Source: G963676655 sp963678305 (GTDB taxonomy: Bacteria > Verrucomicrobiota > Lentisphaeria > Victivallales > Victivallaceae). From it: DNA of 64,000 bases. Every line of letters starts with the position of its first letter. The first letter of the stretch is position 1. The stretch is taken from contig CAXXVV010000002.1 in assembly GCA_963678305.2 (NCBI GenBank), forward strand, positions 124,001 through 188,000, in the 5' to 3' direction. A model generated the notes under the pieces. It did not search any database and was not told the DNA's origin. It saw only the letters and a program-made list of their open reading frames with translations. The position numbers and the translations under genes are program-made. Positions 1-8,286 of the stretch are shown here, in pieces.

Positions 1-37
1 CTCAAACAAAGCTGCCTCAATATACTGGAGAATAAAC

Positions 38-1102
38 ATGCTTAAAACTATTATTGCAAAGGTTGAGAACGATCAGAGAATAACCCCGGAAGAAGCGTTA
101 TTCCTGTTGCAGGGCGACCTCAACACGGTCGGCAAACTGGCTTGTATCCGACGTGAAAGACAAGTCGGAAACAACGCCTATTATCAATTTAACTACAACA
201 TCAACTACACCAACGTCTGCGAAAACGAATGCAAACTCTGCGCCTTTTACAAAGACGAAAAAGATGGTTACGCTCTGACCGTGGAACAAATCACCAACTC
301 GGTAAAAGAAGTCCATGCCGCCGGAGTGAACGAGGTACATGTCGTCGGCGGCCTCAATAAAAAACTGCCATACTCGTATTATCTGGATATGCTCCGGGGG
401 ATCAAATCAATTGACCCGAATATCCATATCCAGGGTTTTACCACGGTTGAAATCGCGTTTTTCGCGGAACTGGCCGGTAAAACCACCCGGGAAACGCTGG
501 CTGATTTCAAAGCATCCGGTCTCGATTCCCTGCCCGGCGGCGGCGCGGAAGTATTCTCTCCCCGAGTGCGCGAACTGATCTGCGAGAAAAAACTGCCCGG
601 AAAAGACTGGCTGCGGATCGCCGGAGAGGCCCATGAACTCGGTATTTGCAGTAACGCCACAATGCTGTACGGACATCTGGAAACGGACGAAGAAATTATT
701 GACCACATGCTGCAGCTTCGCGACCAACAGGACCGGACAGGCGGCTTCCGGGCATTCGTCCCCCTGGCCTTCTTCCGGAAAAACACCGAGATAGACGATC
801 TGGCCCGTGGTACCAGCGGCATCTACGACATGAAGCTACTGGCCACCGCCAGAGTGTTTCTCGATAACTTTCCGCATCTCAAGGCTCTCTGGATGATCTA
901 CGGTTATAAAGCGTGTCAGGTCGGTCTGGATTACGGAGCCGACGACATCGGCGGCACCTATTATGACGAAGAAATCGTTCACTGCGCCGGAGCGAAAACC
1001 CCTAAAAGCCTGAGCAAAGACGAGATTTGCGACCTGATCAGAAAAATGGGCCGCACCCCGGTTGAAGTCTACAGCAATTATGAACCGGTAATGAAAGGAT
1101 AA
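38..1102 (+). CDS. mqnE: Aminofutalosine synthase, radical SAM (MqnE)
   Basis: Radical SAM enzyme of the CofH/MqnC/MqnE family (354 aa, usual length). In the futalosine menaquinone route MqnE joins SAM to 3-(1-carboxyvinyloxy)benzoate to give aminofutalosine in the cytoplasm. The cluster-binding motif C-x3-C-x2-C is visible at Cys61, Cys65 and Cys68, followed by the family signatures HVVGG, DSLPGGGAE (about 180) and QDxTGGFRAFVPLAF (about 240). The text after VGG and the VPLAF signature fit MqnE better than MqnC. A GGAG lies 8 nt before the ATG. It starts a three-gene operon, 5 bp before the mqnC-like gene. The promoter lies outside the window. Family sure; MqnE rather than MqnC fairly sure. 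Confidence 0.9.
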   Translation: MLKTIIAKVENDQRITPEEALFLLQGDLNTVGKLACIRRERQVGNNAYYQFNYNINYTNVCENECKLCAFYKDEKDGYALTVEQITNSVKEVHAAGVNEVHVVGGLNKKLPYSYYLDMLRGIKSIDPNIHIQGFTTVEIAFFAELAGKTTRETLADFKASGLDSLPGGGAEVFSPRVRELICEKKLPGKDWLRIAGEAHELGICSNATMLYGHLETDEEIIDHMLQLRDQQDRTGGFRAFVPLAFFRKNTEIDDLARGTSGIYDMKLLATARVFLDNFPHLKALWMIYGYKACQVGLDYGADDIGGTYYDEEIVHCAGAKTPKSLSKDEICDLIRKMGRTPVEVYSNYEPVMKG

Positions 1103-1107
1103 CTGAA

Positions 1108-2172
1108 ATGCTCGCACAAATAAAAAAGAAAATAGCCGACGGCGACCGGCTCAACGCGGCGGAAGGCAAGTTCCTGTTCAGTCTGCCGTTGCCGGTCCTT
1201 GGCGAACTGGCTACAATGGTCAAAAAACGTTTACATCAGGAAAACATCGCAACTTTTGTGGTGGATATTAACATCAACCTGACGAACGTTTGTCAGGCCG
1301 AATGCGATTTCTGCGCGTTTTATGTCAAACCTGGCAGTCCGCACGCGTTTACCCTGAGTATCGCGGAGATATTGGATAAAGTCAACGGACTGGTTGAACT
1401 GGGCGGCACTCAGGTACTGCTTCAAGGCGGCCTCAATCCTGAACTTACGATTTTCTACTATCAGGAAATCATTAAAGCTGTCAAAAGAAAATACAATGTT
1501 TATATTCACGCCTTTTCTCCGCCGGAAATCGCTTACATGGCGGAACGGGAAAAACTGCCGACCTTGAAAGTTCTGGAAAAACTGCAGCAGGCCGGACTTG
1601 ATTCCCTGCCCGGCGGCGGCGCGGAGATTCTGGTCGACCGGGTCCGCAACCTGATCAGCCCCAAAAAGATCTCGAAAGACATCTGGCTGCGGATCATGCG
1701 CGAAGCCCATTCCATCGGCATGGAAAGCACCGCGACCATGATGTTTGCCGGAGTCGAAACCCTCGATGAAAGGATCGAACACCTCGAGTCAATCCGCAAT
1801 CTGCAGGATGAAACCGGCGGATTCCGTGCCTTTATTCCGTGGACCTTCTCACCGGACAATACCAACCTTGACGAAGTAATCATGGCCGGCGGCGGCGAAT
1901 ACCTGAAAACCCTGGCCGTCTCGCGAATTTACCTCGACAATATTAAACACATCGGTTCCGGCTGGGTGACCGAAGGCATGAAAGTGGCTCAAATCGGTTT
2001 AATGTTCGGAGCCGACGACATGGGCGGCATCCTGATGGAGGAAAAAGTGCTGGAATCGACCGGCATGCGCAACCGCACCAACATCGAAGAAATCGTCGAC
2101 ACCATCAGACAAGCCGGAATGACTCCGGCCAGGCGTGACACCGAATACAACGTACTGGAAACCTTCAAATGA
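1108..2172 (+). CDS. mqnC: Dehypoxanthine futalosine cyclase, radical SAM (MqnC)
   Basis: Second CofH-family radical SAM protein, also 354 aa. MqnC cyclizes dehypoxanthine futalosine to cyclic DHFL, the step before MqnD. The C-x3-C-x2-C motif is at Cys62, Cys66 and Cys69. The MqnC-type signatures LLQGGLNPEL, HAFSPPEI and QDETGGFRAFIPWTFSP are clear and distinguish it from the paralogue upstream. Its stop overlaps the next start in an ATGA, so translation is probably coupled. The pathway genes mqnA and mqnB are not in this window. Confidence 0.9.
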   Translation: MLAQIKKKIADGDRLNAAEGKFLFSLPLPVLGELATMVKKRLHQENIATFVVDININLTNVCQAECDFCAFYVKPGSPHAFTLSIAEILDKVNGLVELGGTQVLLQGGLNPELTIFYYQEIIKAVKRKYNVYIHAFSPPEIAYMAEREKLPTLKVLEKLQQAGLDSLPGGGAEILVDRVRNLISPKKISKDIWLRIMREAHSIGMESTATMMFAGVETLDERIEHLESIRNLQDETGGFRAFIPWTFSPDNTNLDEVIMAGGGEYLKTLAVSRIYLDNIKHIGSGWVTEGMKVAQIGLMFGADDMGGILMEEKVLESTGMRNRTNIEEIVDTIRQAGMTPARRDTEYNVLETFK

Positions 2173-2987
2173 AAATCACCATCGGTCACACCCATGACGC
2201 GGACGACGCGTTCATGTTCTACGCGATGCTGAACAACCTGGTGCCTAATCCGGGATTCAATATCCATGACACGATCGAGCCGATCTCCGAACTTAACGAA
2301 AAAGCAATAACTGCATATTACGACATGACCGCGGTATCTGCCGGGTTCCTGCCGCGGGTGGCCGCGCAATATGATCTGCTTATGGTCGGGGCCTGTATGG
2401 CCGAAAGCCGGGGTCCGGTCCTGGTCAGTATCCCCGGAGCTGAACTGAATAATATCGCGGTTCCGGGCATTCACACAACCGCCTGTTACGCCGCCCGTTG
2501 TTTTATGCGGGACGCGTTGTATATCGAGCATCCATATGACCGGATATTAACCGCAGTCAGACAAGGCAAATTCGACGGCGGCGTAATCATTACCGAAGAA
2601 CAGACCATGCTGGAGGATTCGGGTCTGGACGTGGTTGATCTCGGCGCCTGGTGGCAGCAGCAGTTCAAACTGCCGCTGCCTCTCGGCGTGGATGTGATCC
2701 GCTCGTCGCTGCCGGAAGACGTCAAAGGCCGGATGTGCGGCTATTTCCAAACCTCGATCAAGTATGCGTTGGAGCATGAGGACGAAGCGTTGGAATACGC
2801 CCTCAAGTTCGGTCGCGGCATCGCCCCGGACAAAGGCCTGGACTTCGTAAAAACCTTCGTCAACCGTTACACCGTTTCACTTGATGAAAAAGGGTTTGAA
2901 GCTATCCGCTTCTTTATGAGCAAATGTGCCGAATACGGCCTGATCTCCGAAGTCCCGGCAGTAAAATTCATTTCTCCAGTTCAGTAA
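2169..2987 (+). CDS. mqnD: MqnD-like 1,4-dihydroxy-6-naphthoate synthase
   Basis: 272-aa protein of the MqnA/MqnD family, which has a periplasmic-binding-protein-like fold without a signal peptide. The N-terminus GHTHDADDAFMFYA matches the MqnD-type (H-x-PDDAFMFY) variant rather than MqnA. MqnD splits cyclic dehypoxanthine futalosine to 1,4-dihydroxy-6-naphthoate. Overlap with mqnC (ATGA) and the two radical SAM neighbours support the role. The exact subgroup is judged from the N-terminal motif and context only, so the symbol is less certain than for the two genes upstream. Confidence 0.75.
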   Translation: MKITIGHTHDADDAFMFYAMLNNLVPNPGFNIHDTIEPISELNEKAITAYYDMTAVSAGFLPRVAAQYDLLMVGACMAESRGPVLVSIPGAELNNIAVPGIHTTACYAARCFMRDALYIEHPYDRILTAVRQGKFDGGVIITEEQTMLEDSGLDVVDLGAWWQQQFKLPLPLGVDVIRSSLPEDVKGRMCGYFQTSIKYALEHEDEALEYALKFGRGIAPDKGLDFVKTFVNRYTVSLDEKGFEAIRFFMSKCAEYGLISEVPAVKFISPVQ

Positions 2988-3351
2988 AATTTATTAATTA
3001 GATAACCGGTCAATCTTTTTTCCGGATGACCAGAGCGCGTCCGTCAGGAAGTTCCTTGTGCGTCCAACTTCTGCAGCAGCACCTCAACTTGCTGTTCATG
3101 TCTAATCTTCATTCATATCAAACCATTAATGTTAGAATTTAACATATATAAAAATGTAAATCTTTATTTTAGAGAGCTTGATAATATATTTTTCAGCTGT
3201 ATTATAATGTTATATATAAACAAAAATAACACAAAGTAACAAAGATAAATACATTTTACAGATGATTCAGGCGAAATCACCGGTTAATCAGGCAACTTCA
3301 GACAACTGGAAAAAGCAAAAACAAGCGGTGAAAAGTTGAAAGAATTACATT
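2988..3351. other. Intergenic spacer with weak promoter and a 29-codon minus ORF
   Basis: A 364-bp A+T-rich gap. On the minus strand 3099-3010 an ATG opens a 29-codon frame ending in ELPDGRALVIRKKD, which reads like the C-terminus of a larger protein and may be a relic; I do not recognise it. A TATAAT at 3203-3208 with TTGATA at 3178-3183 (19-bp spacer) is a weak candidate promoter for the operon at 3352. No convincing terminator follows mqnD. Confidence 0.35.
3178..3208 (+). promoter_or_regulatory. Weak candidate sigma-70 promoter
   Basis: TTGATA (3178-3183), 19-bp spacer, TATAAT (3203-3208), about 145 bp before the start at 3352. The -10 is perfect but the spacer is long. Confidence 0.3.
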
Positions 3352-4881
3352 ATGGGCAAAAGAGACTCGCATAACTTAAAATTCACACACCTGGGTTTCT
3401 ACTTGCATGCGTGTTGGCAGTTCAATCATCCGTTTGCGGTAAGGAGCTGGGATATTGAAGATTATCGCAAAATGTTCAAGCTGCTGCGCTTGCTCGGATA
3501 TGACCGGGTCATGCTCTGGCCAATGGCGGAAATCATTCCGCCGGGAATAACCGGGGAGGAACAGCAATGGCTGGAATTTCAGGCCGAAATAATTGCTGCT
3601 GCGAAGACTTCGGGTTTGGAATGCTGGATTGTTCTATGCCCTGATTTGACCTGCACTCCCGACATTCGTGCAATCCCGGTAGTAAAACGGCATTTCTATC
3701 CATTTATGAAAACCTGTCGAGGAGACATCCCTGGAGAGCTGGAAGGCTTTCTGGCGCATTTTGAAAAGATTATCAGCTTATTGAACAACGCTTCAGGCTA
3801 CGTGGTCATCGATGGAGATCCCGGCAGTTACCCTGGAGCGCCCCCGGAGGAATTCATCAGGATTTTACATGCGTTGAGGCAATCGGTCGACCGCCATGGG
3901 ATTGATCCGGATAATCAGAAAATAATTCCCTGGCTTTGGTCTGGCTGGGGAGCGGAAGGCGTCTGGAAATCAAACATTAGAAACTTGACCATGCCGGTAT
4001 TGGACCTGCTGAAATCAAACCCCATACCGGGAGCTTGGGAACTGCTTCCGGGACGCAGTTATCTTGACAAGACTTTTGTGGATGCAGGCGGACACGCAAA
4101 CGGTCGCGTGAATATTGCAATGGTCGATGAAGCCGGTTTAATCGCACAATCCACCTTAATGCTGTATGAATTAATTGAATTTGAACCGACTCCACCCGCG
4201 TCATTTATCCAGTACGAAAACATGCGGAAAGTATTCAGGAAAGAACTGAAATTCGCCAACTATTGCCGTGGGGTGTTCGGGAACGCTCAACAGCCGGTTA
4301 TGTCGCTGCCAAATCTATACGCTTTCAGCAGAATGGCTCAGGATTTCAATTATATTGATAAATCCGACATTGAGATTATGACCGATTTTGCAGCCTTTCT
4401 TGGCGGCGATCCCGAACTCTTGGTTCCAGCCTGGGATTGCGCAAATTTAGAACTGCATGAAATACCGGCTGATTTACCGGAAAAGCTCAGGCAATCCGAA
4501 TTCCTGGCTGACGCGGCGCAACTCCTGCCGGGCGGACCAGGAAGATACCTGGAAATAATCGCCAGCTTCGTTGAGGCGAGAATCGCAGTCCTGCGAACCT
4601 GCTCAAGCAAACAGGGAAATATTGATTCAATGGTCAATGCAATTACCGCCATTTACCATTGGTGGCAAACTCACCAATATGTCTTCGACGGAAAAAACGG
4701 CATCTGTTTTAATTGGTCATATACTCATTACGTATTGCGAAATCCGTTGAGAGACTGGGTAGAACAATACGTCGATCATGAAACGCTTGAGAGTGCTTTA
4801 CGTATCTTAACCGGAAAATTACATTTTTCGGTTGATGAAGTTGAAGATAGCATTAAATTTTTTAATGGGATAAAGTCATGA
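3352..4881 (+). CDS. Uncharacterized TIM-barrel glycosidase-like protein
   Basis: 509 aa, no signal peptide, so probably cytoplasmic. I do not recognise a named family. Segments such as FKLLRLLGYDRVMLWPMAE (about 44-62), LECWIVLCPD (about 92-101) and YVVIDGDPGSYPGAPPEE (about 150-168) alternate hydrophobic strands and polar helices as in (beta/alpha)8 glycoside-hydrolase-like proteins. The C-terminal third is helical. It opens an operon: its last 4 bp overlap the cupin gene (ATGA). The Shine-Dalgarno is poor. Context (sugar isomerase, FGGY kinase) suggests action on a small glycoside, which is inference. Confidence 0.6.
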   Translation: MGKRDSHNLKFTHLGFYLHACWQFNHPFAVRSWDIEDYRKMFKLLRLLGYDRVMLWPMAEIIPPGITGEEQQWLEFQAEIIAAAKTSGLECWIVLCPDLTCTPDIRAIPVVKRHFYPFMKTCRGDIPGELEGFLAHFEKIISLLNNASGYVVIDGDPGSYPGAPPEEFIRILHALRQSVDRHGIDPDNQKIIPWLWSGWGAEGVWKSNIRNLTMPVLDLLKSNPIPGAWELLPGRSYLDKTFVDAGGHANGRVNIAMVDEAGLIAQSTLMLYELIEFEPTPPASFIQYENMRKVFRKELKFANYCRGVFGNAQQPVMSLPNLYAFSRMAQDFNYIDKSDIEIMTDFAAFLGGDPELLVPAWDCANLELHEIPADLPEKLRQSEFLADAAQLLPGGPGRYLEIIASFVEARIAVLRTCSSKQGNIDSMVNAITAIYHWWQTHQYVFDGKNGICFNWSYTHYVLRNPLRDWVEQYVDHETLESALRILTGKLHFSVDEVEDSIKFFNGIKS

Positions 4882-5369
4882 GTAATATTACAACGACAAG
4901 CAGAATTGAATTGACCGGCAAGGCCGCGGCGGAAGCGATAGAACGCTGCCGGACACAACTTGCCAACTGGAAGATCGCAACGCCGGAAACAAAACCGCTG
5001 TTGCTTGACTTCGGATTGGGTGACTTCAACAAAACCGGGCTGATAGAATACTGGATAGCCAATGAACTGGAAGCCGGATACTGCGGCAAATATATGTTTC
5101 TGTTTGACGGCCAAACCTGCCCGATGCACCGGCACCGCGAAAAACTCGAAACCTTCTGTATTGTCAAAGGCGCCGCTATCATGAACTACGATGGCAGGAA
5201 ATTTACAATGAACCCCGGCGATATGCTGACCGTCGAGCGCTGGAAATATCACAGTTTCACCGGTCAAGGACCGTGTTTACTGCTGGAGTTATCCACTCCA
5301 TGCATAATATCAGATAACTATTTTGAGAATACCGCAATCCCGGTTGGCGGAAACTTCAATGGAGGCTGA
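4878..5369 (+). CDS. D-lyxose ketol-isomerase-like cupin
   Basis: 163-aa cupin resembling D-lyxose/D-mannose ketol-isomerases, which interconvert an aldose and ketose using a Mn2+/Zn2+ centre. The metal-ligand pattern is visible: CPMHRHREKLETF gives His84, His86 and Glu91, and the last ligand is His125 in WKYHSF. The family is usually a little longer (about 180-225 aa); the missing part is N- or C-terminal, not the metal box. Start overlaps the upstream stop (ATGA), and the next gene begins directly after its TGA. With the FGGY kinase in the operon a lyxose to xylulose to xylulose-5-phosphate route is plausible but unproven. Confidence 0.8.
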   Translation: MSNITTTSRIELTGKAAAEAIERCRTQLANWKIATPETKPLLLDFGLGDFNKTGLIEYWIANELEAGYCGKYMFLFDGQTCPMHRHREKLETFCIVKGAAIMNYDGRKFTMNPGDMLTVERWKYHSFTGQGPCLLLELSTPCIISDNYFENTAIPVGGNFNGG

Positions 5370-6701
5370 ATGAGCTTATTTGCCGGATCCGCAGCGGTTG
5401 ATATCAGCCCTGATAAATCAATGTTCCTGGTAGGATATCCCCATATTGAACGGATGTCGGAGGGGATTAACGATCCGTTGTTCGCCACCGCGTTATATCT
5501 TGATAACGAGCATAATTCATTGCTGATGATTGCCGTTGATCTGCTTTTCCTTGATGCGCAAACCGTCGCGAAGATACGACAAGGAATCGCCGGAAAAAGT
5601 AGAGTCAAACCTGAAAATATCATGGTCAGTTGCACCCACACTCATTCGGGGCCGGTAACCACCGACATGCTGGTTTTCAGAAATGATCCGGTTGTGCCCG
5701 GAGCAGATTCGGATTACCTGAAAAAAATGATCGACGCAGTCATCGAAGCGGGAGTGGCGGCAACAAGCAATGCGGCTCCGGCAGAACTGGCCGTGACCGC
5801 CGCTACGGTTGATGGCGTTGGCGGAAACCGCCACGATCCGGCCGGAACATACGACCCAGAAGCGGGAATAATTGTCATCAGAAGCCGGGAAAATAAAGTT
5901 GTCATGGTAATCTCATTGATTTACGGCATGCATCCTACCGTTCTGCATGAAGACTCGAAGCTAATCTCCGCCGATTTCCCGGCATACACCCGACTATATT
6001 TGAAATCCCGACTTGGAAACGATATAAACGTATTGTATCATAACGGACCTGAAGGCAACCTGAGCCCAAGGTACGATGTGAAGGCACAGACTTTTGCGGA
6101 AGCTGAACGGCTCGGCAACCGTCTGGGTGAATTTATCCTGAAGAAAGTTGCAGCTTTGACAGACGAAGACTTTGACGACAGTCCATGCTTGAAAGCAGCC
6201 AGCCGCATGCTTACTCCAGTCAGACGCGCAATAATGCCCCTGACCGAAGCAGCGGCAAATCTTAAGTTCCGTCAAAATGAATTCAAACGACTCAAAGCGG
6301 AAAATGCCGGTCACGGTCCGGTCCGTACCGCCGAATGCGCAGTATTCGGAGCGGAGGAATCCTGTTATCTTGCGAAATGTATTGAGGACGGCAGCCTTGA
6401 AATAGTGATGAAAGATTATACAGAAATTGAAGTACAGGTACTGCGTATCGGCTCTGCTTTCATCGCGGCATTTCCGGGCGAATTATTTGTTGAATACGGT
6501 TTGCAAGTGAAAGCAGAATCACCGTTCAAAACTTTTGCCGTATGTCTGGCCAATGGCGAAATGCAGGGCTATATCGCCACTGACGATGCAACCGGATACG
6601 AAGCGGACAACAGTTTGTTCAGTCCGGCAACCGGCAGCTTGATGGTTGCTGCCGCATTAAAAATGATTTTGGAATTGAACAATGATAAAACTGGCAATTG
6701 A
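5370..6701 (+). CDS. Neutral/alkaline ceramidase N-terminal-domain protein
   Basis: 443 aa matching the N-terminal catalytic domain of neutral ceramidases (PF04734), amide hydrolases with a zinc site. The start AGSAAVDISPD and the metal motif VSCTHTHSGP (His90, His92) are characteristic; a later GNLSPRYD segment also fits. Full ceramidases are about 650-750 aa with a C-terminal Ig-like domain, absent here. There is no signal peptide, unlike true ceramidases, and the gene sits among cytoplasmic sugar genes. The substrate is probably not ceramide; an N-acyl or amide-linked sugar derivative is possible. The ATG follows the cupin stop and has a GGAGG. Confidence 0.8.
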   Translation: MSLFAGSAAVDISPDKSMFLVGYPHIERMSEGINDPLFATALYLDNEHNSLLMIAVDLLFLDAQTVAKIRQGIAGKSRVKPENIMVSCTHTHSGPVTTDMLVFRNDPVVPGADSDYLKKMIDAVIEAGVAATSNAAPAELAVTAATVDGVGGNRHDPAGTYDPEAGIIVIRSRENKVVMVISLIYGMHPTVLHEDSKLISADFPAYTRLYLKSRLGNDINVLYHNGPEGNLSPRYDVKAQTFAEAERLGNRLGEFILKKVAALTDEDFDDSPCLKAASRMLTPVRRAIMPLTEAAANLKFRQNEFKRLKAENAGHGPVRTAECAVFGAEESCYLAKCIEDGSLEIVMKDYTEIEVQVLRIGSAFIAAFPGELFVEYGLQVKAESPFKTFAVCLANGEMQGYIATDDATGYEADNSLFSPATGSLMVAAALKMILELNNDKTGN

Positions 6702-7908
6702 TCTGGGCTCAACCGAGTTCAAGGCCGCAATCTATGATGATGCGCGACTGATCGGCTCAAGCGGCTACAACCTCGCTTATCAACGCAGAAACGCCAAAGT
6801 GGAACTGCCGGATGAGGAAGTACTGACCGGATTCGATACCATCATAAACCGGACAATCGAAGAGGCGGCAGTTTTCATTACGGAAATAAGCGCAATCGGC
6901 ATATCCAGTCAAGCCCAGACTTTTGCATTGACCGACCGTCGCAACCAACTGCTTACCCCGTTTATTTCATGGCTGGACATGCGGGCAGGCAAATCATATA
7001 AGACAATTTCCCTGCCTGACTTTGCCGCACACTCAAGTATTGCCGAACCGATCCCGAATATGCAGCTATGCCTTTTGAAAAATTTGCATGAAAAAGGTCA
7101 GGTAATGCCGCTGCCGTCATACTTGATAAAACTGCTGACCGGAAAATATGTAACAGATAACAACCTTGCTGCAATGACCGGCTTGTTTTCTCTCAGGGAC
7201 AACAAGTACAACAAAGAGGCCCTGAATCTGGCCGGAATCCAGGAAATAGACCTGCCTGAAGTTATTGATATTGGTGCAGTTGCCGGAGAAACAGCAACCA
7301 ATCCATTCGGACTGCCCGAGGGAATTCCGGTTTACTCCTGCGGCAACGATCAAACAGCCGGGTCCTGCGGAGCCGGATTAAGCCCGGGGGACGTCCTGAT
7401 AACCCTGGGTACGGCACAGGTTGTCTATTGCTGCTGCGATAAAATGCCAAAGCCCGGCAGTGTTCCGTTCCGCGGTAATTATCCCGGCGGTTTGTTTTAT
7501 GCCATGAGTGCGGAAAACGGCGGTGCGGTAATCAGCCATATCATTGAAAATTATCCTGAATTTAAAAATTTCGATACCTTCGCAAAACTAGCGGAAAGAG
7601 GCTCTGTGACTTCCGGAATTGTTTATAATCCGGAAAGTGAACCGGAATGGTCTAATCTGACCGGCCGCATTGAAGACCGGGCTTTAGCTGTTTTAATTCA
7701 CCTGGTAAACCGGCTTGAATCTATGGTAGACATCATGCAATCTGTCTGTGAAATAAATAAGGTATATATCTGTGGCGGAGGAACAAAAAACCAAGCATGG
7801 GTTGATTTGATATCCAACGCATTGTCTCGCGAAATACTCCAACAGGATACATCTCCGTGTTCAGGTATTATATCGATTATTAATAATATACCCGTTGATA
7901 AATCTTAA
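6682..7908 (+). CDS. FGGY-family carbohydrate kinase, C-terminus shortened
   Basis: ATP-dependent sugar kinase of the xylulokinase/FGGY family, 408 aa. The phosphate-1 loop AIDLGSTEFKAAIYD opens the protein, GISSQAQTF (about 74-82) and SWLDMRAG (about 95-102) are family motifs, CGNDQTAGSCGAG and TLGTAQ mark the second domain, and VYICGGGTKNQAWVDLIS the adenosine site. Typical members are 480-520 aa and end in an Ala-rich helix (LGAA) after this motif; here the frame ends about 27 residues later in an unrelated A+T-rich tail, so the end looks truncated. It overlaps the upstream gene by 20 bp. Likely substrate is the ketose made by the cupin. Confidence 0.85.
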   Translation: MIKLAIDLGSTEFKAAIYDDARLIGSSGYNLAYQRRNAKVELPDEEVLTGFDTIINRTIEEAAVFITEISAIGISSQAQTFALTDRRNQLLTPFISWLDMRAGKSYKTISLPDFAAHSSIAEPIPNMQLCLLKNLHEKGQVMPLPSYLIKLLTGKYVTDNNLAAMTGLFSLRDNKYNKEALNLAGIQEIDLPEVIDIGAVAGETATNPFGLPEGIPVYSCGNDQTAGSCGAGLSPGDVLITLGTAQVVYCCCDKMPKPGSVPFRGNYPGGLFYAMSAENGGAVISHIIENYPEFKNFDTFAKLAERGSVTSGIVYNPESEPEWSNLTGRIEDRALAVLIHLVNRLESMVDIMQSVCEINKVYICGGGTKNQAWVDLISNALSREILQQDTSPCSGIISIINNIPVDKS

Positions 7909-8177
7909 CGGTATCAATTCAGTTATCCCCATAAATTGGTTCAAACAGGAAATGAGAGACCCGTTAACCGGCATCCGTAATTAAACTTATTCATCCCACA
8001 ATCAACCGGTATTTGTTTTACCGGTATTGCGCTTCACTTGAATTAACATCTTTCAGTTTTCCGCAGGGCAATGAATAATAATATACCTTTTTAACTCCAC
8101 AGGTTAATTTATTTTCTTCCAGCATCATTCAAGCCCCCCTGAAATCAAATAAAAAGTATAAAAAAACAATAAAAAAT

Positions 8178-8204
8178 AAAAAGTCATTTGCAAAATGACT
8201 TTTT
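8178..8204. promoter_or_regulatory. Perfect 27-bp palindrome, candidate operator
   Basis: Perfect 12-bp arms (8178-8189 and 8193-8204) around GCA; the half-site core is AAGTCATTT. It covers the -35 hexamer of the symporter promoter, as expected of a repressor site. It could instead act as a terminator hairpin for the kinase operon, but the stem is A/T-rich. Confidence 0.5.
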
Positions 8205-8216
8205 AACATTTATATT
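8188..8216 (+). promoter_or_regulatory. Promoter of symporter-pseudopilin-regulator operon
   Basis: TTGCAA (8188-8193), 17-bp spacer, TATATT (8211-8216), about 70 nt before the ATG at 8287. The -35 lies inside the palindrome. Confidence 0.45.
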
Positions 8217-8286
8217 CGATACAACAAAGAAATAAATGTCTTTTACATTGTATAAAGAAAACAATCAAGCTTAAAGAAGGTTAGTT

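Larger units (their letters stand above)
7909..8286. other. Intergenic spacer upstream of symporter
   Basis: 378 bp, A+T-rich towards the end. It holds an inverted CCGGTA/TACCGG pair at 8006-8011 and 8019-8024, the 27-bp palindrome at 8178-8204, and the promoter at 8188-8216. A shifted frame after the kinase stop reads on for about 35 codons without recognisable homology. No RNA gene seen. Confidence 0.6.

Noticed and set aside
3000..3035. Hairpin after the mqnD-like gene (GGTCA...TGACC)
   Set aside because: Stem is short with a long loop and no T-run after it on the plus strand, so I do not call a terminator.
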